64,000 bases of DNA from Pseudomonadota bacterium (GTDB taxonomy: Archaea > Thermoplasmatota > SW-10-69-26 > JACQPN01 > JAJPHT01), in NCBI GenBank assembly GCA_021325135.1, contig JAJPHT010000036.1, forward strand, positions 95,491 to 159,490, written 5' to 3'. How positions within the stretch are numbered: position 1 is the first letter of the stretch; each line of letters opens with the position of its first letter. A program made the position numbers and the translations under genes. Under the pieces are notes generated by a model. The model was given only the letters and a program-made list of their open reading frames with translations, did no database searches and was not told the DNA's origin. Positions 7,409 to 16,027 of the stretch are shown here, in pieces.

Positions 7409-8589
7409 ACACGGAGCAGATGAAGGCCATCGAGCAGCGGCGCGAGTCGGGCGTCTTCCCCAAGCGGCCCTTGAGCGTCGTGCGCGGCGAGGGCGCATGG
7501 CTCTGGGACGCCGAGGGGCGGCGCTACTTGGACTTCGGCGCCAACTACGGCGTGGGCAACGTCGGCCACTGCCACCCCCGGGTGGTCCGTGCGATCCAGG
7601 AGCAGGCGGCGCGCCTCATCGCGATCCCGCAGACGTACCACAACGACCAGCGCGCGCTCTTCCAGGAGGCGCTGCTGGCCACGGCGCCCCGCGGTCTGGA
7701 ACGCGTCTTCCTCGCCAACTCCGGCACCGAGGCCGTCGAGGCGGCGCTGAAGTTCGCCCGCGGCACGACGCGCCGCCCGGGCTTCGTCGCCACCAAGCGC
7801 GCCTTCCACGGGAGGACCTTCGGCGCGCTCTCGCTCACGCACAAGCCCGAGTACCGCGACCCGTTCCACCCCCTGCTATCAGACGTCGCGCACGTCGCGT
7901 TCGGCAGCGAGGAGGAGCTGAAAAGCGCGGTCACCTCGCAGACGGCCGCCGTCGTGATCGAGCCCATCCAGGGAGAAGGCGGCGTGCAGGTCCCGCCCTC
8001 GGGCTACCTGCGCGCCGCGCGCGACATCGCCCACGACGCGGGCGCCCTGCTCGTGCTCGACGAGATCCAGACCGGCTTCGCGCGCACGGGCTCCTTCTGG
8101 GCCTGCGAGCACGAGGGCGTGACGCCTGATATCCTCTGCTTCGCCAAGAGCGTCGCCGCGGGCCTGCCCATGGGCGGCGTCCTCCTCACGGACGAGGCGG
8201 CGAAGCTCCCCACCTCCGCGCACGGCAACACCTTCGGCGGCGGGCCGCTGGCGTGCGCCGCCGGGCTCGCCGTGCTGGACGTCATCCGCGAGGAGCGCCT
8301 CGCCGAGCGCGCCGCCAAGCTGGGCCCGCGCCTGCTGGACGGGCTCGCTCGGGCCGCAGGTGACGCCGCGCGGGAGGTGCGCGGCCGCGGCCTCATGGTG
8401 GGCCTGGAGCTCCGCACCCGCAACGTGCCCGTCCTCAACGGCCTCGTCGCCGAAGGCGTGCTCACGCTGCCCACCGGCGCCACCACCATCCGCTACCTCC
8501 CGCCCCTCGTCGTGGACGAGGCGCAGGTGGACGCGGCGGTGGAGGCGACGGCGAAGGCGGTGCGCGCGGCGGGGAACGCCTCAGCGTGA
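7405..8589 (+). CDS. lysJ: LysW-aminoadipate semialdehyde aminotransferase (LysJ)
   Basis: This is a PLP-dependent class III aminotransferase that converts the carrier-bound semialdehyde to LysW-lysine. Recognisable segments are NYGVGNVGHCHPRVV, FLANSGTEAVEAALKFAR, FHGRTFGALSLTHK, the PLP-contacting LLVLDEIQTGFARTG and the Schiff-base lysine in DILCFAKSVAAGLPMGG. It is 394 residues long, typical for ArgD/LysJ. The ATG at 7405 overlaps the lysZ stop; longer open frames upstream are only the lysZ reading region in another frame. Its 3' end overlaps by 9 bases with a convergent gene, which ends the main lysine operon. Confidence 0.94.
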   Translation: MNTEQMKAIEQRRESGVFPKRPLSVVRGEGAWLWDAEGRRYLDFGANYGVGNVGHCHPRVVRAIQEQAARLIAIPQTYHNDQRALFQEALLATAPRGLERVFLANSGTEAVEAALKFARGTTRRPGFVATKRAFHGRTFGALSLTHKPEYRDPFHPLLSDVAHVAFGSEEELKSAVTSQTAAVVIEPIQGEGGVQVPPSGYLRAARDIAHDAGALLVLDEIQTGFARTGSFWACEHEGVTPDILCFAKSVAAGLPMGGVLLTDEAAKLPTSAHGNTFGGGPLACAAGLAVLDVIREERLAERAAKLGPRLLDGLARAAGDAAREVRGRGLMVGLELRTRNVPVLNGLVAEGVLTLPTGATTIRYLPPLVVDEAQVDAAVEATAKAVRAAGNASA

Positions 8590-9288
8590 AGGCACGTCGT
8601 AGGCATATGCCAAAGGTGTCAGCCGCGCCTCTTCGGCCTTCCAGCGGGGGAAGCGCCGGGAGCGGCCCCCGATGGCCCGGATCGGATCCCCCGCGCGAAG
8701 ACGGATGCCGCTGACGACGAAGAGCTCCGTCTCGGGGTGGAACAAGAGGGCATGCTTCACCTCGTTCTTCGTCAGCGTCACGGTGTCGCCCTCGCCCGTC
8801 GTGCCCTTGATCTCCACGTGGAGGACGCTGCGCCCCTTCCGAAGGAGGAGATCGTAGGATTCGCGGGCCGAGACGTCGTGGACGGTCCAACCCAGCCGCT
8901 GGTAGTAGACCGTGGCGACGGTCATCGCCCGCTGTTCGACCGCGCGTCGGGCCGCGGCGTCGAGCCCGCGCCCGGTCCGCCGGCGCTGCGGGCGCACCAC
9001 CTGTTCCAGCGTCTCCGCCTGTTCGGTCTCCTCACGCGTCGGGAGGCGATATCGGGCGTGACCGTCCCAATCCATCTGGGCCTTGCGGGTCCGGTAGAGC
9101 AGGACGCTGCGGACGTTGCGCTGCCACCGGGTGTCGTGGGCTGCGTAGCTCGCAGGCGGACGGCGGTCACCGGCGTCCAGCCTCACGCGGCTCCGAACCA
9201 GCGCATAGATGTCTTGCAGGGAGAACCAGCGCCCGACCGGCAGGTTCGTCTGGAGGATGCGCCAGATGACGGGGAGGCGGGCTCGCAT
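8581..9288 (-). CDS. DUF3883-containing protein
   Basis: The protein has 235 residues from the ATG at 9288. The C-terminal half matches the DUF3883 type: VYYQRLGWTVHDVSARESYD followed by VLHVEIKGTTGEGDTVTLTK and NEVKHALLF. This is a nuclease-like alpha/beta fold with an E-x-K motif, often attached to restriction or other DNA-defence proteins. The N-terminal part (LPVGRWFSLQDIYALVRSRV) looks like a winged-helix segment and ends in a basic, arginine-rich linker. The molecular role is unknown. It is transcribed opposite to and overlaps the end of lysJ, so it is not part of the lysine operon. A longer frame to 9468 exists, but the sequence upstream of 9288 looks like promoter rather than protein. 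Confidence 0.7.
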   Translation of the reverse strand: MRARLPVIWRILQTNLPVGRWFSLQDIYALVRSRVRLDAGDRRPPASYAAHDTRWQRNVRSVLLYRTRKAQMDWDGHARYRLPTREETEQAETLEQVVRPQRRRTGRGLDAAARRAVEQRAMTVATVYYQRLGWTVHDVSARESYDLLLRKGRSVLHVEIKGTTGEGDTVTLTKNEVKHALLFHPETELFVVSGIRLRAGDPIRAIGGRSRRFPRWKAEEARLTPLAYAYDVPSR

Positions 9289-9412
9289 CGGGAGCCAAAC
9301 CCCGCGACCCCGGAAAAAGCCGGCTCCGCCCCGGGGGCTCACGTCCCGTGCGTGCCTTTCGGTCCGGTGCCGGATCGCCATTCTTATCCTTCCCGGGGGC
9401 GCCACGCCCGCG

Positions 9413-9991
9413 ATGCTGCCCGCCTGGACGCCCGACGCGACGGGATATCTCGTCGCCCTCTTCGCCATCGCCTCGCTGGAGGCCGTGCCGCTTTGGGGGC
9501 GCTGGGTGCCGGGCCACCTGGGCTTCGCGGCGGTGGCGTGCGTGGCGGTGGGCTTCGTGGGCGTCTCGCCGTGGCTTCTCGTGGCGGCGTGGACCGGCGC
9601 CTTCCTCTCGGACCTGGCGTTCTACGCGTGGTACCGCGTCCGGCCGGTGCGCACGCTGCGGCGCCACGGCGGGTGGTGGCGCGCGGGGCTCGACGTGGAC
9701 GACCTGAGCGAGGCCCTGGAGCACGGGCCGGTGGGCGCGTTCTTCGCGGCCAAGTTCTCGACGCGCGACCGGGCGCGCCTCGCCTACGCGGCGGGCAAGG
9801 CGGACCTCCCGCCCGCCGCGTTCGTCCTCCTCTCCGCCTTCGCGTGCGCCGTCTGGACCTCCGCCTGGATCGGCCTGGGCGGGGCGCTGGGCTGGCTCGC
9901 GCGCAACCTGCCCCGCGCGTGGGCGGTGGCCCTGCTGGCGGTCGCCTTCGTGGCGCTCCTGGCGAGCCTCAGCCGGCCGCAGCCCGCGTAA
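9413..9991 (+). CDS. DedA/VTT-family membrane protein
   Basis: This 192-residue protein has about four or five hydrophobic segments and a pattern of the DedA (VTT, SNARE-associated) family. The key part is GPVGAFFAAKFSTRDRARLA followed by YAAGKADLPPAAFVLLSAFA and a tryptophan-rich helix before GLGGALGWLA. In well-studied relatives these proteins move phospholipids between leaflets or maintain membrane charge. The ATG at 9413 was chosen because the 5' part of the longer frame has no hydrophobic or family character. An ATTCTTATCC box lies just upstream (about 9380-9389). It is followed 41 bases later by a Rieske-like gene. Family assignment is moderate because the proteins are short and diverse. 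Confidence 0.65.
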   Translation: MLPAWTPDATGYLVALFAIASLEAVPLWGRWVPGHLGFAAVACVAVGFVGVSPWLLVAAWTGAFLSDLAFYAWYRVRPVRTLRRHGGWWRAGLDVDDLSEALEHGPVGAFFAAKFSTRDRARLAYAAGKADLPPAAFVLLSAFACAVWTSAWIGLGGALGWLARNLPRAWAVALLAVAFVALLASLSRPQPA

Positions 9992-10032
9992 GCACCAAGG
10001 GATCAAGCCCCCTCAGGGCCACGTCCAGGCCG

Positions 10033-10803
10033 ATGGAGAGGCGCGCGTTCGTCAAGGCCTGCGTCGGCGTCGCGGGCGCCGCGGCCTTGGGCAGCGCGGG
10101 CCTGGGCATGGCGCGCAGCCTCGTCGAGCCGCGCGGACCCTCGGGGATCGTCCGCTACTTCGGCGCGCACCGCGTCGGCGGCCCCGCGCCCCGCGGGCTC
10201 CCCTACCTGCCGCTGCGGCGCGACGCCGACGGGGCGCTGGCGGTGAACGCGGAGCCCTTCTCCTTCCGCGGCGCGACCTACGATCCCCTGGCGTGGTGCC
10301 GCTACTGCGGCCACCAGTCCGCGCCCGGCCTCGTCCGCGGCGCCGCGCTGGACGACCGGCTGCGCTACTGGTTCCCGCCGGACCTCGGCAAGGTGGTCCG
10401 GCCCTGGTATGCGGACAAGCTGGGGGAGCCCGTGCGCCCGGAGGATTTCCCCGACGTGGGCTTCGGCGCGCGCGTCGTCTGGCGCACGCCGGACGGGGCC
10501 CCCGACGCGCATCGCCTCCAGGCTCTCGTCGTCCGCGTGCCGGCCCTCAAGGACGCGCGCGACCCCGTGAAGCCCGCGAAGCCCCTCCAGGCCGGAGAGC
10601 TGGCGCTGCTCCAGGAGCGCGTCTTCCTGGGCGACCTTGTGGCCGTCTTCTCCGCGTGCACGCACTTCTGCTGCTGGGCCGGCTACAAGGAGGCGGAGGT
10701 CTTCGCGCGGCCTCGCAACGCCTGGGAGAACGCCTTCTGCACCTGCCACGACGCCAACTATGACGCGGCCGCCCCTGTGGCGTACACCTTCCTCCCGTCG
10801 TGA
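10033..10803 (+). CDS. Tat-exported Rieske-like iron-sulfur protein
   Basis: The 256-residue protein begins MERRAFVKACVGVAGAAALG, a twin-arginine signal (RRxFxK) with a hydrophobic core, so a folded cofactor protein is exported and probably stays anchored. Near the C-terminus it has the cluster ligands CTH (about residue 211) and CTCH (about 238), the C-x-H ... C-x-x-H order of a Rieske [2Fe-2S] centre. The gap between them is about 24 residues, longer than the common 15-17, and additional cysteines (CTHFCC, CTCH) are present. It resembles the Rieske subunits of archaeal cytochrome bc-type complexes; no cytochrome b gene is adjacent. Its stop overlaps the GTG start of lysK, an odd partnership. 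Confidence 0.78.
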   Translation: MERRAFVKACVGVAGAAALGSAGLGMARSLVEPRGPSGIVRYFGAHRVGGPAPRGLPYLPLRRDADGALAVNAEPFSFRGATYDPLAWCRYCGHQSAPGLVRGAALDDRLRYWFPPDLGKVVRPWYADKLGEPVRPEDFPDVGFGARVVWRTPDGAPDAHRLQALVVRVPALKDARDPVKPAKPLQAGELALLQERVFLGDLVAVFSACTHFCCWAGYKEAEVFARPRNAWENAFCTCHDANYDAAAPVAYTFLPS

Positions 10804-11882
10804 AAACGCACAAGAGGCGGAAGCGGCTCCCTCTCGTCGTGGACGACGCCGCCGTGCTGGAGGCCCTGGTGCGCGAAGGGAGCGTGACCGGCGACACCGA
10901 GCGCGCCGTCGCGGCCTTCGTGCGCTGCGCCCGCGCGCTGGGGCTGGAGGCCCACCGCGACGCCGCGGGCAACGCCGTGGCCATCGCGGGCCGCGGATCG
11001 CGCGAGGTCCTCCTGGTCGGGCACGTCGACACGGTGGCGCCCGTGCTGCCCGTCACGCTGGAGGATGGCTGGCTCTGGGGGCGCGGCGCGGTGGACGCCA
11101 AGGGCCCCCTCGCGGCGTTCCTCTGCGCGGCGGCGCGCCTCAAGGAGAGCCCCACGCACCGCTTCGTCGTCGTGGGCGCGTGCGACGAGGAGGGGCCTTC
11201 GGAGGGCGCGCGCTTCCTCGTGGACCGGCACCGCCCCGAGGCGCTGGTCATCGGCGAGCCCTCAGGGACCAGCGGCGTGACCCTGGGCTACAAGGGTATC
11301 GTCAAGATCCGCTACGAGCTGGAGGACGACCTCCAGCACACCGGCGCGCCGCACCCCAGCGTGCCCGACCGCGGGCTCGCCTTCTGGCACGCCGTCCAGA
11401 CGTTCCTCGCGCAGCAGCACGGGGAATCGATGTTCGAGATGCCCACGGTCAAGCTCAACGACTTCCAGACGGAGCTTCTCCCCTCGGGACGCGTCCGCGT
11501 GCGGCTCTCGGGCAGCGCGCGCACGCCGCCGGGCTTCGACACGCCCGCGTTCCTGGACTTCCTCCGCGAGCGCGCGGGCGCGGCCAAGCTGACCATTCCG
11601 GAGTGGGCGCCCGCGTGGCTGGGCGAGAAGAACGCGCGCCTCACGCGCGCCTTCGTGGCCGCCATCCGCGAGGAGGGGATGACGCCGCGCTACGTGCGCA
11701 AGACCGGCACCTCGGACGCCAACCTGCTGGCACCCCTCTGGAAGTGCCCCACCGTCGCGTACGGGCCCGGTGATAGCACGCTGGACCACACGCCGCAGGA
11801 GCGCATCGAGGTCGAGGACTTCCGGCGCGGCGTGCGCGTGCTGGAGCGCGCGCTGCGGACCCTCGCTTCGGGGCCCGCGTAA
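10800..11882 (+). CDS. lysK: LysW-lysine hydrolase (LysK), M20 metallopeptidase
   Basis: This enzyme releases lysine from LysW by hydrolysing the isopeptide bond, the last step of the pathway. The M20 zinc ligands and catalytic acids are visible: VLLVGHVDTV (HxD), GRGAVDAKGPLAAFL, the GACDEEGPSEGARFL glutamate pair, VIGEPSG and the final histidine in DSTLDHTPQERIEVEDF. The length is 360 residues. The start is GTG at 10800, overlapping the stop of the Rieske-like gene (GTGA). It is separated from lysJ by three unrelated genes but lies on the same strand as the rest of the pathway. An ArgE/DapE-type deacylase is the related alternative. Confidence 0.9.
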   Translation: MKTHKRRKRLPLVVDDAAVLEALVREGSVTGDTERAVAAFVRCARALGLEAHRDAAGNAVAIAGRGSREVLLVGHVDTVAPVLPVTLEDGWLWGRGAVDAKGPLAAFLCAAARLKESPTHRFVVVGACDEEGPSEGARFLVDRHRPEALVIGEPSGTSGVTLGYKGIVKIRYELEDDLQHTGAPHPSVPDRGLAFWHAVQTFLAQQHGESMFEMPTVKLNDFQTELLPSGRVRVRLSGSARTPPGFDTPAFLDFLRERAGAAKLTIPEWAPAWLGEKNARLTRAFVAAIREEGMTPRYVRKTGTSDANLLAPLWKCPTVAYGPGDSTLDHTPQERIEVEDFRRGVRVLERALRTLASGPA

Positions 11883-11945
11883 GGGCGCGCGCCGCAGGCA
11901 ACATCCTGCCAACGTCCAACCCTTCCAGGCGCATGGCACGGGTGC

Positions 11946-12545
11946 ATGACCAAAGCCATCGTCCTTCTTGGCGCTCTCCTCGTGACCTCCTGCGCGCTCG
12001 CGGGCCTCGTCGGGGCCAACTCCGTCTGCCCCGACTTCGACCAGCCGACGCACACCTACGGCGCGCCCCTCGGGCACCACCCCCACGCGGCCGCGATGCA
12101 GGGCTCCGGCACCGGGCTGGTGAGCGTCTGGGACACCAACGTCGCGGACTGCAACGGCGACGGCATCCCCGGCGACTGGGACGGCGACCTCGACGCGGGC
12201 ACGACCGGCGGCGCCTTCGGCTACCTCGGGACCTGGGAGGCCGCCTGCGGCTACGACCTCAACCTCCACTCCGGTCTCGGCACGGCCTCGGACTTCACGG
12301 GGCTCTCGGTCTCGGGCGTGCTGGGCATGGACGACATGGGGGCCTCCGGCTGCGCGCCCGACGGCGTGATCGCCCCCGCCGTGGACCCCTCCGACTGCCT
12401 GGTGCGCTTCGTCAACTCGTGGAACGCCTCGGCGTGCGTCAACAAGCTCCAGGGGAGCGGCGCCACGGAGACGGGGGCGGACGACCTCTACTGGATCCTC
12501 GTCCAGGCCCCCTCCACGGCCGGCACGCTCACGGCCAACTTCTGA
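11946..12545 (+). CDS. Secreted protein of unknown function
   Basis: The 199-residue protein starts with a clear signal peptide (MTKAIVLLGALLVTSCALAG). The mature part is acidic and rich in glycine, with paired cysteines, tryptophans and the Ca-binding-like stretch DCNGDGIPGDWDGDLDAG. No membrane anchor follows, so it is probably released or held by non-covalent contacts. I do not recognise a named family. It starts 63 bases after lysK, in a region with a weak GCAGG/CCTGC inverted repeat at about 11895-11910, and ends 8 bases before a convergent glycosyltransferase gene. Confidence 0.75.
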   Translation: MTKAIVLLGALLVTSCALAGLVGANSVCPDFDQPTHTYGAPLGHHPHAAAMQGSGTGLVSVWDTNVADCNGDGIPGDWDGDLDAGTTGGAFGYLGTWEAACGYDLNLHSGLGTASDFTGLSVSGVLGMDDMGASGCAPDGVIAPAVDPSDCLVRFVNSWNASACVNKLQGSGATETGADDLYWILVQAPSTAGTLTANF

Positions 12546-12553
12546 TCGGCCCC

Positions 12554-14659
12554 TCACGGCCCCATGACGTTGGGGGGCGCCTTGCTCGCCTGGGCGCCCG
12601 GGCGGGGGAGCCGGAACCCCACCGCGAGGGTGGGGAGCTCGGCGTCGGGCACGAAGGTCCGGAACGACTTGTACGCGTAGAGCGGCGCCGCGAGGAACAC
12701 CAGCGCGTACATGACGATCCAGACGAGGAGGAGAGCGCGCGACGTCGTCCAGCTCGCGCCGCCCGTGACGACAAGGGCCACGCTGATGCCCGCGAGCACC
12801 AGGAAGAAGCCCGTCTCGAAGGGCGTGAGGCGCAGCGCGCGCATGAAGGAGGCCCACTTGCCGGGCCGCCCCGCGGGCGCCTTGGGCGTGCGCACGAAGG
12901 GGACCTTGAACCCCATAGCGGCCTTCAGCGCGGCGCGCATGTGGACGAACTTGATGGCGTACCACACGCCCATGACCTTGAGCGTCCCCCACATGCTGAG
13001 GTTCATGCTGCGGCGCAGCGCCAGGTGCAGGCGCGCGAAGCCGTCCAGCAGCAGGAAGATGGGCACGAGGCCCAGGAGCGCGATCTCGTTCTGGTGGTAG
13101 ACCTGGAGCGGGTGCCCGCGGACCTCGCCCAGGGCGATGGCCGCGACCGCGCCCGCGATGACGACGATGTAGACGCCGTCGAACCACTGGAGGCAGGAGA
13201 TGAAGAAGTCGAACCGCTGGCGCAGCGTCATGCCGCCGGGCCCCACGAGCTTGCCCAGGTGCGCCTTGAGCACCTTCGCCCCGCCGAAGGCCCAGCGGTG
13301 GTGCTGCTTCTTGTACGCGTCGTAGGTGGGCGGGATGAGCCCCTTGCCGAACGTCTTGGGGATGAACAGGCTCCGCCAGCCCGCGTCGAGGAGACGCACG
13401 GAAAGCTCGCAGTCCTCCGTCACGTGGTTCTCGGCCCAGCCGCCCACCTGCTCCAGCGCCTCGCGGCGCACCATGCCCATGGTGCCGCAGAAGCTGATGG
13501 CGTTCGCCTCGTTGCGGCTGGGCATGATGGCGCGGTAGAAGTAGCCGTCCGCGAAGTAGTACTGACGGGTCAGGAAGCTCTGGTGGACGTTGCGGTAGTC
13601 CTGCGGCGTCTGGAGGAAGCCCAGGCGCGCGTCGATGAAGTACCCCACCGTCTCGCGCAGGTACTCGGGCTCCACGTGGTAGTCCGCGTCGATGACGCTG
13701 ATGATCTCCACGTCGGGGGGCGTGATCTTGAGCGCGTGGTTGAGCGCGCCCGCCTTGTACCCCTTGCGGTTCGCGCGGTGGACGTAGACGAAGCCGTTCT
13801 CGCGGCAGAAGCGCTCCACGGGCGCGCGGCAGCGCTCGTCGGTGCTGTCGTCGAGCACCATGACGACGTAGCGGTCCTTGGGGTAGTCCAGGTCCTTGAA
13901 GCGGGAGAGCGCGTCGAAGACGATCTCGGGCGGCTCGTTGAAGCACGCGTAGTGGAACGCCACCCGGGGAAGGTAGTGCCGGCTGAAGGGCACCTTGTCC
14001 GGCGTGCGCTCCCAGCGGCGCTTGACCACGTTGTCGAGGCCGTAGAAGGCGTGCACGACGACCATGGCGAGGCTCATGCCTTCGGCCCAGAGCAGGAAGA
14101 TGCTGAACGGCAATGCCTGAAGGGGCACGCGGGGGAGCGCCACGTTGAACACGTAGCCGAAGTAGCCGGCGACGATGCTCACGAACGCGACGTAGGCGAG
14201 GACGCCGTAGAGGCGCCAGCCGAAGCGGATGACGATGAGGCCCACGACGCCGCCCAAGACCGCGGCGATGAGCTCCGCGACGGTGAGCGTGTCGAGGACG
14301 CCCCAGTAGTCCATGGCGTAGAAGCCCCCCGCCGCGCCCGTGGGGTGGCCCGCCGCGAGGTAGCCCAGGGCGTAGAGGATGAAGCCCGCCGCGGCGCCGA
14401 CGCCCGCGCCCATGAGGTCGCGCGCGAGGTCGCGCCAGCGCAGGAGGCCCGCGGCGCGGCTCGCGAGGAGGAGCGAGACGAGCGCGGCCCCCAGCACCAT
14501 GGCCTGGCGCGCCGTGGTCCAGGGCCAGTGGAGCGCGCGGGGGAGGGTGTGCGCAGTCTTCGTGGCGAGGAGGAAGGCCGAGTGCATGGCGAGGCCCAGA
14601 AGGGCCCCCGCGGTGCCGGCGAGCAGGATGGCCGCGAGGCCCAGGAGGCGCCGCTTCAC
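12554..14659 (-). CDS. Membrane-bound processive glycosyltransferase, GT2 (cellulose/hyaluronan synthase-like)
   Basis: The 701-residue protein has several N-terminal membrane helices, a cytoplasmic GT2 domain and several C-terminal helices. All hallmarks of processive GT2 synthases can be read: VVMVLDDSTDE, the DxD-type ISVIDADYHVEP, the TED motif in HVTEDCELSVRLLDAGW, and QHHRWAFGG (QxxRW). It should polymerise a nucleotide sugar and help move the chain through the membrane; product unknown. The start is GTG at 14659, overlapping the stop of the V4R-like gene (GTGA). The longer frame upstream is antisense noise. The two genes before it in the operon (regulator, V4R-like) suggest that polymer synthesis responds to a signal. 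Confidence 0.88.
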   Translation of the reverse strand: MKRRLLGLAAILLAGTAGALLGLAMHSAFLLATKTAHTLPRALHWPWTTARQAMVLGAALVSLLLASRAAGLLRWRDLARDLMGAGVGAAAGFILYALGYLAAGHPTGAAGGFYAMDYWGVLDTLTVAELIAAVLGGVVGLIVIRFGWRLYGVLAYVAFVSIVAGYFGYVFNVALPRVPLQALPFSIFLLWAEGMSLAMVVVHAFYGLDNVVKRRWERTPDKVPFSRHYLPRVAFHYACFNEPPEIVFDALSRFKDLDYPKDRYVVMVLDDSTDERCRAPVERFCRENGFVYVHRANRKGYKAGALNHALKITPPDVEIISVIDADYHVEPEYLRETVGYFIDARLGFLQTPQDYRNVHQSFLTRQYYFADGYFYRAIMPSRNEANAISFCGTMGMVRREALEQVGGWAENHVTEDCELSVRLLDAGWRSLFIPKTFGKGLIPPTYDAYKKQHHRWAFGGAKVLKAHLGKLVGPGGMTLRQRFDFFISCLQWFDGVYIVVIAGAVAAIALGEVRGHPLQVYHQNEIALLGLVPIFLLLDGFARLHLALRRSMNLSMWGTLKVMGVWYAIKFVHMRAALKAAMGFKVPFVRTPKAPAGRPGKWASFMRALRLTPFETGFFLVLAGISVALVVTGGASWTTSRALLLVWIVMYALVFLAAPLYAYKSFRTFVPDAELPTLAVGFRLPRPGAQASKAPPNVMGP

Positions 14660-15333
14660 GCCCGCGCCACCGTCCTGTCGCGCGTCTTTCTCGGGGCGCG
14701 GATGCGCAGGAGCGGCGCGTGGCGCACCTCGAACTCGCAGCAGGGCGCGCCGCGCGCGCGGCAGGCGATCTCCTCCACCTTCGCGAGGTCGCCTGTCAGG
14801 CGCTCGAAGGCGCCCGCAAGGAGCCCGCGCTCGTGCTCGCACCCCACGGGCGCGCGCGCCATCGCGCACGTCGCGCAGCGGTAGAGCCGCACCACCTTGC
14901 GCGTCGCGCGGCTCTGCACGATGCGCGCGTCGACGCCCAGCGCGGCCAGCTCCTCGAACGCCTCGTCGAGGCCGATGGCGGACTCGTGGCCAAGGCGCCG
15001 CGCCGCGTCGAAGGGCACCGGCGCGGCGGTCGCCGCCACCTTGGCCGGAGGGCGCTCGTCGGGCAGCCGGGCGCGGGGGAGGGGCCGCCGCGCGTTGGCG
15101 ACGGCCGCGAGGTCCCCCACGATGGTGCTGCGGAAGAGGGACGCCGTGAAGAGGAAGGCGAGCACCAGCAGGCCGCCCGCCATGAGCAGCACGCTGCCCC
15201 GCGCGCCCGTGGGCGCCGCGTAGCGATGCAGGAAGTCCAGGAGGGCGCGCAGCCCGTCACGGACGAAGGACCCGTCGCCGAGGACCACAGGCGCACCCGC
15301 CACCACCGTTCGGCAGCGCGGGAAAAAGCCCAT
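14656..15333 (-). CDS. Membrane-anchored V4R-like small-molecule-binding protein
   Basis: The 225-residue protein has one strong hydrophobic segment (LLMAGGLLVLAFLFTASLF, about residues 49-67) followed by a soluble domain. That domain ends with a cysteine pattern typical of the V4R/4-vinyl-reductase ligand-binding fold: LYRCATCAMA, GCEHERGLLAGAFERL, and EIACRARGAPCCEFEV. V4R domains bind hydrophobic or tetrapyrrole-type ligands, or sense metals, in regulators. It lies 9 bases downstream of a winged-helix regulator gene and overlaps the glycosyltransferase start, so it may act as a sensor or assembly factor for the synthase. The V4R call is by cysteine spacing only. Confidence 0.6.
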   Translation of the reverse strand: MGFFPRCRTVVAGAPVVLGDGSFVRDGLRALLDFLHRYAAPTGARGSVLLMAGGLLVLAFLFTASLFRSTIVGDLAAVANARRPLPRARLPDERPPAKVAATAAPVPFDAARRLGHESAIGLDEAFEELAALGVDARIVQSRATRKVVRLYRCATCAMARAPVGCEHERGLLAGAFERLTGDLAKVEEIACRARGAPCCEFEVRHAPLLRIRAPRKTRDRTVARA

Positions 15334-15342
15334 GGGTACGCC

Positions 15343-15891
15343 TCACGAAGGGATCTCCTCGGGCGCGGCCAGAAGCACGTCGCGCACGAACCGGTCGACC
15401 TCCGGGTCCGCGAAGCTCTCGCGGTAGTAGATCAGCTCGTGCCGCAGGAGCGCCGGGTCCGCCAGGCGGTAGACGTGGGAGGCGCCCGCCCGCTCCCGCT
15501 CCAGGACCCCCGTCGCGAGGAGGCGCTGAAGGTGGAAGGAGAGCGTCGAGCCCGCGACGCCCGCCAGGGTCTGAAGCTCCTTGTGCGTCTGCCCCGGGCG
15601 CTCCAGGAGCGCCACCGCGATGCGGCGCGGCACGTCGTGGCGCAGCGCGCCCAGGAGCTTCTTCTCCCTCCGGTCGACGTCGCGCGCCACGAAGTAGCGC
15701 CGGAAGCCCCAGTCGCGCGTCGAGACGAGAAGGCCCATCCGCTCCAGGCGGTCCAGATGGTAGAGCACCTGCCCGAGGGGGAGGCCCGTCATCCGCTCGA
15801 TGCCCCGCAGGTGGGCGCCCGGCACGCGGGCGACGCACTGGAAGATGTCCAGACGAGGGCCCTGGGTCATCTGGGGTTCAAGGGACCGCAT
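15343..15891 (-). CDS. Two-domain winged-helix transcriptional regulator
   Basis: The 182-residue protein contains two consecutive winged-helix units: IERMTGLPLGQVLYHLDRLE in the first (about residues 30-60) and LQTLAGVAGSTLSFHLQRLL in the second (about 107-145). This is a double-wHTH layout often seen in archaeal regulators with ArsR/MarR-like domains. No ligand domain is visible. ATG 15891 is preferred over the ATG at 15870 because an AT-rich box (GTTAAC, 15915-15920) lies about 27 bases upstream, which suits a leaderless archaeal transcript. It heads an operon with the V4R-like and glycosyltransferase genes and probably controls it. Confidence 0.82.
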   Translation of the reverse strand: MRSLEPQMTQGPRLDIFQCVARVPGAHLRGIERMTGLPLGQVLYHLDRLERMGLLVSTRDWGFRRYFVARDVDRREKKLLGALRHDVPRRIAVALLERPGQTHKELQTLAGVAGSTLSFHLQRLLATGVLERERAGASHVYRLADPALLRHELIYYRESFADPEVDRFVRDVLLAAPEEIPS

Positions 15892-15900
15892 GGGGCCCGT

Positions 15901-15922
15901 TTTGTTCGACCATTGTTAACCG
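15901..15922 (-). promoter_or_regulatory. AT-rich promoter box of the regulator-V4R-glycosyltransferase operon
   Basis: On the minus strand CGGTTAACAATGGTCGAAC is the only AT-rich patch before the regulator start at 15891. The GTTAAC core (a palindrome) is centred about 27 bases upstream of the ATG, the distance expected for a TATA box of a leaderless message. Alternatively it serves the divergent gene at 16028. Confidence 0.45.
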
Positions 15923-16027
15923 TGCGTCGCCCGAACGGCAGGAAGCACGGCTGAAGGGCCAGGCCGGAGCGCCGGTCAGGCAGATGGGCGCTGGCCTTAG
16001 TAAGCAGACCCACCAAGGGCGTCGCAT

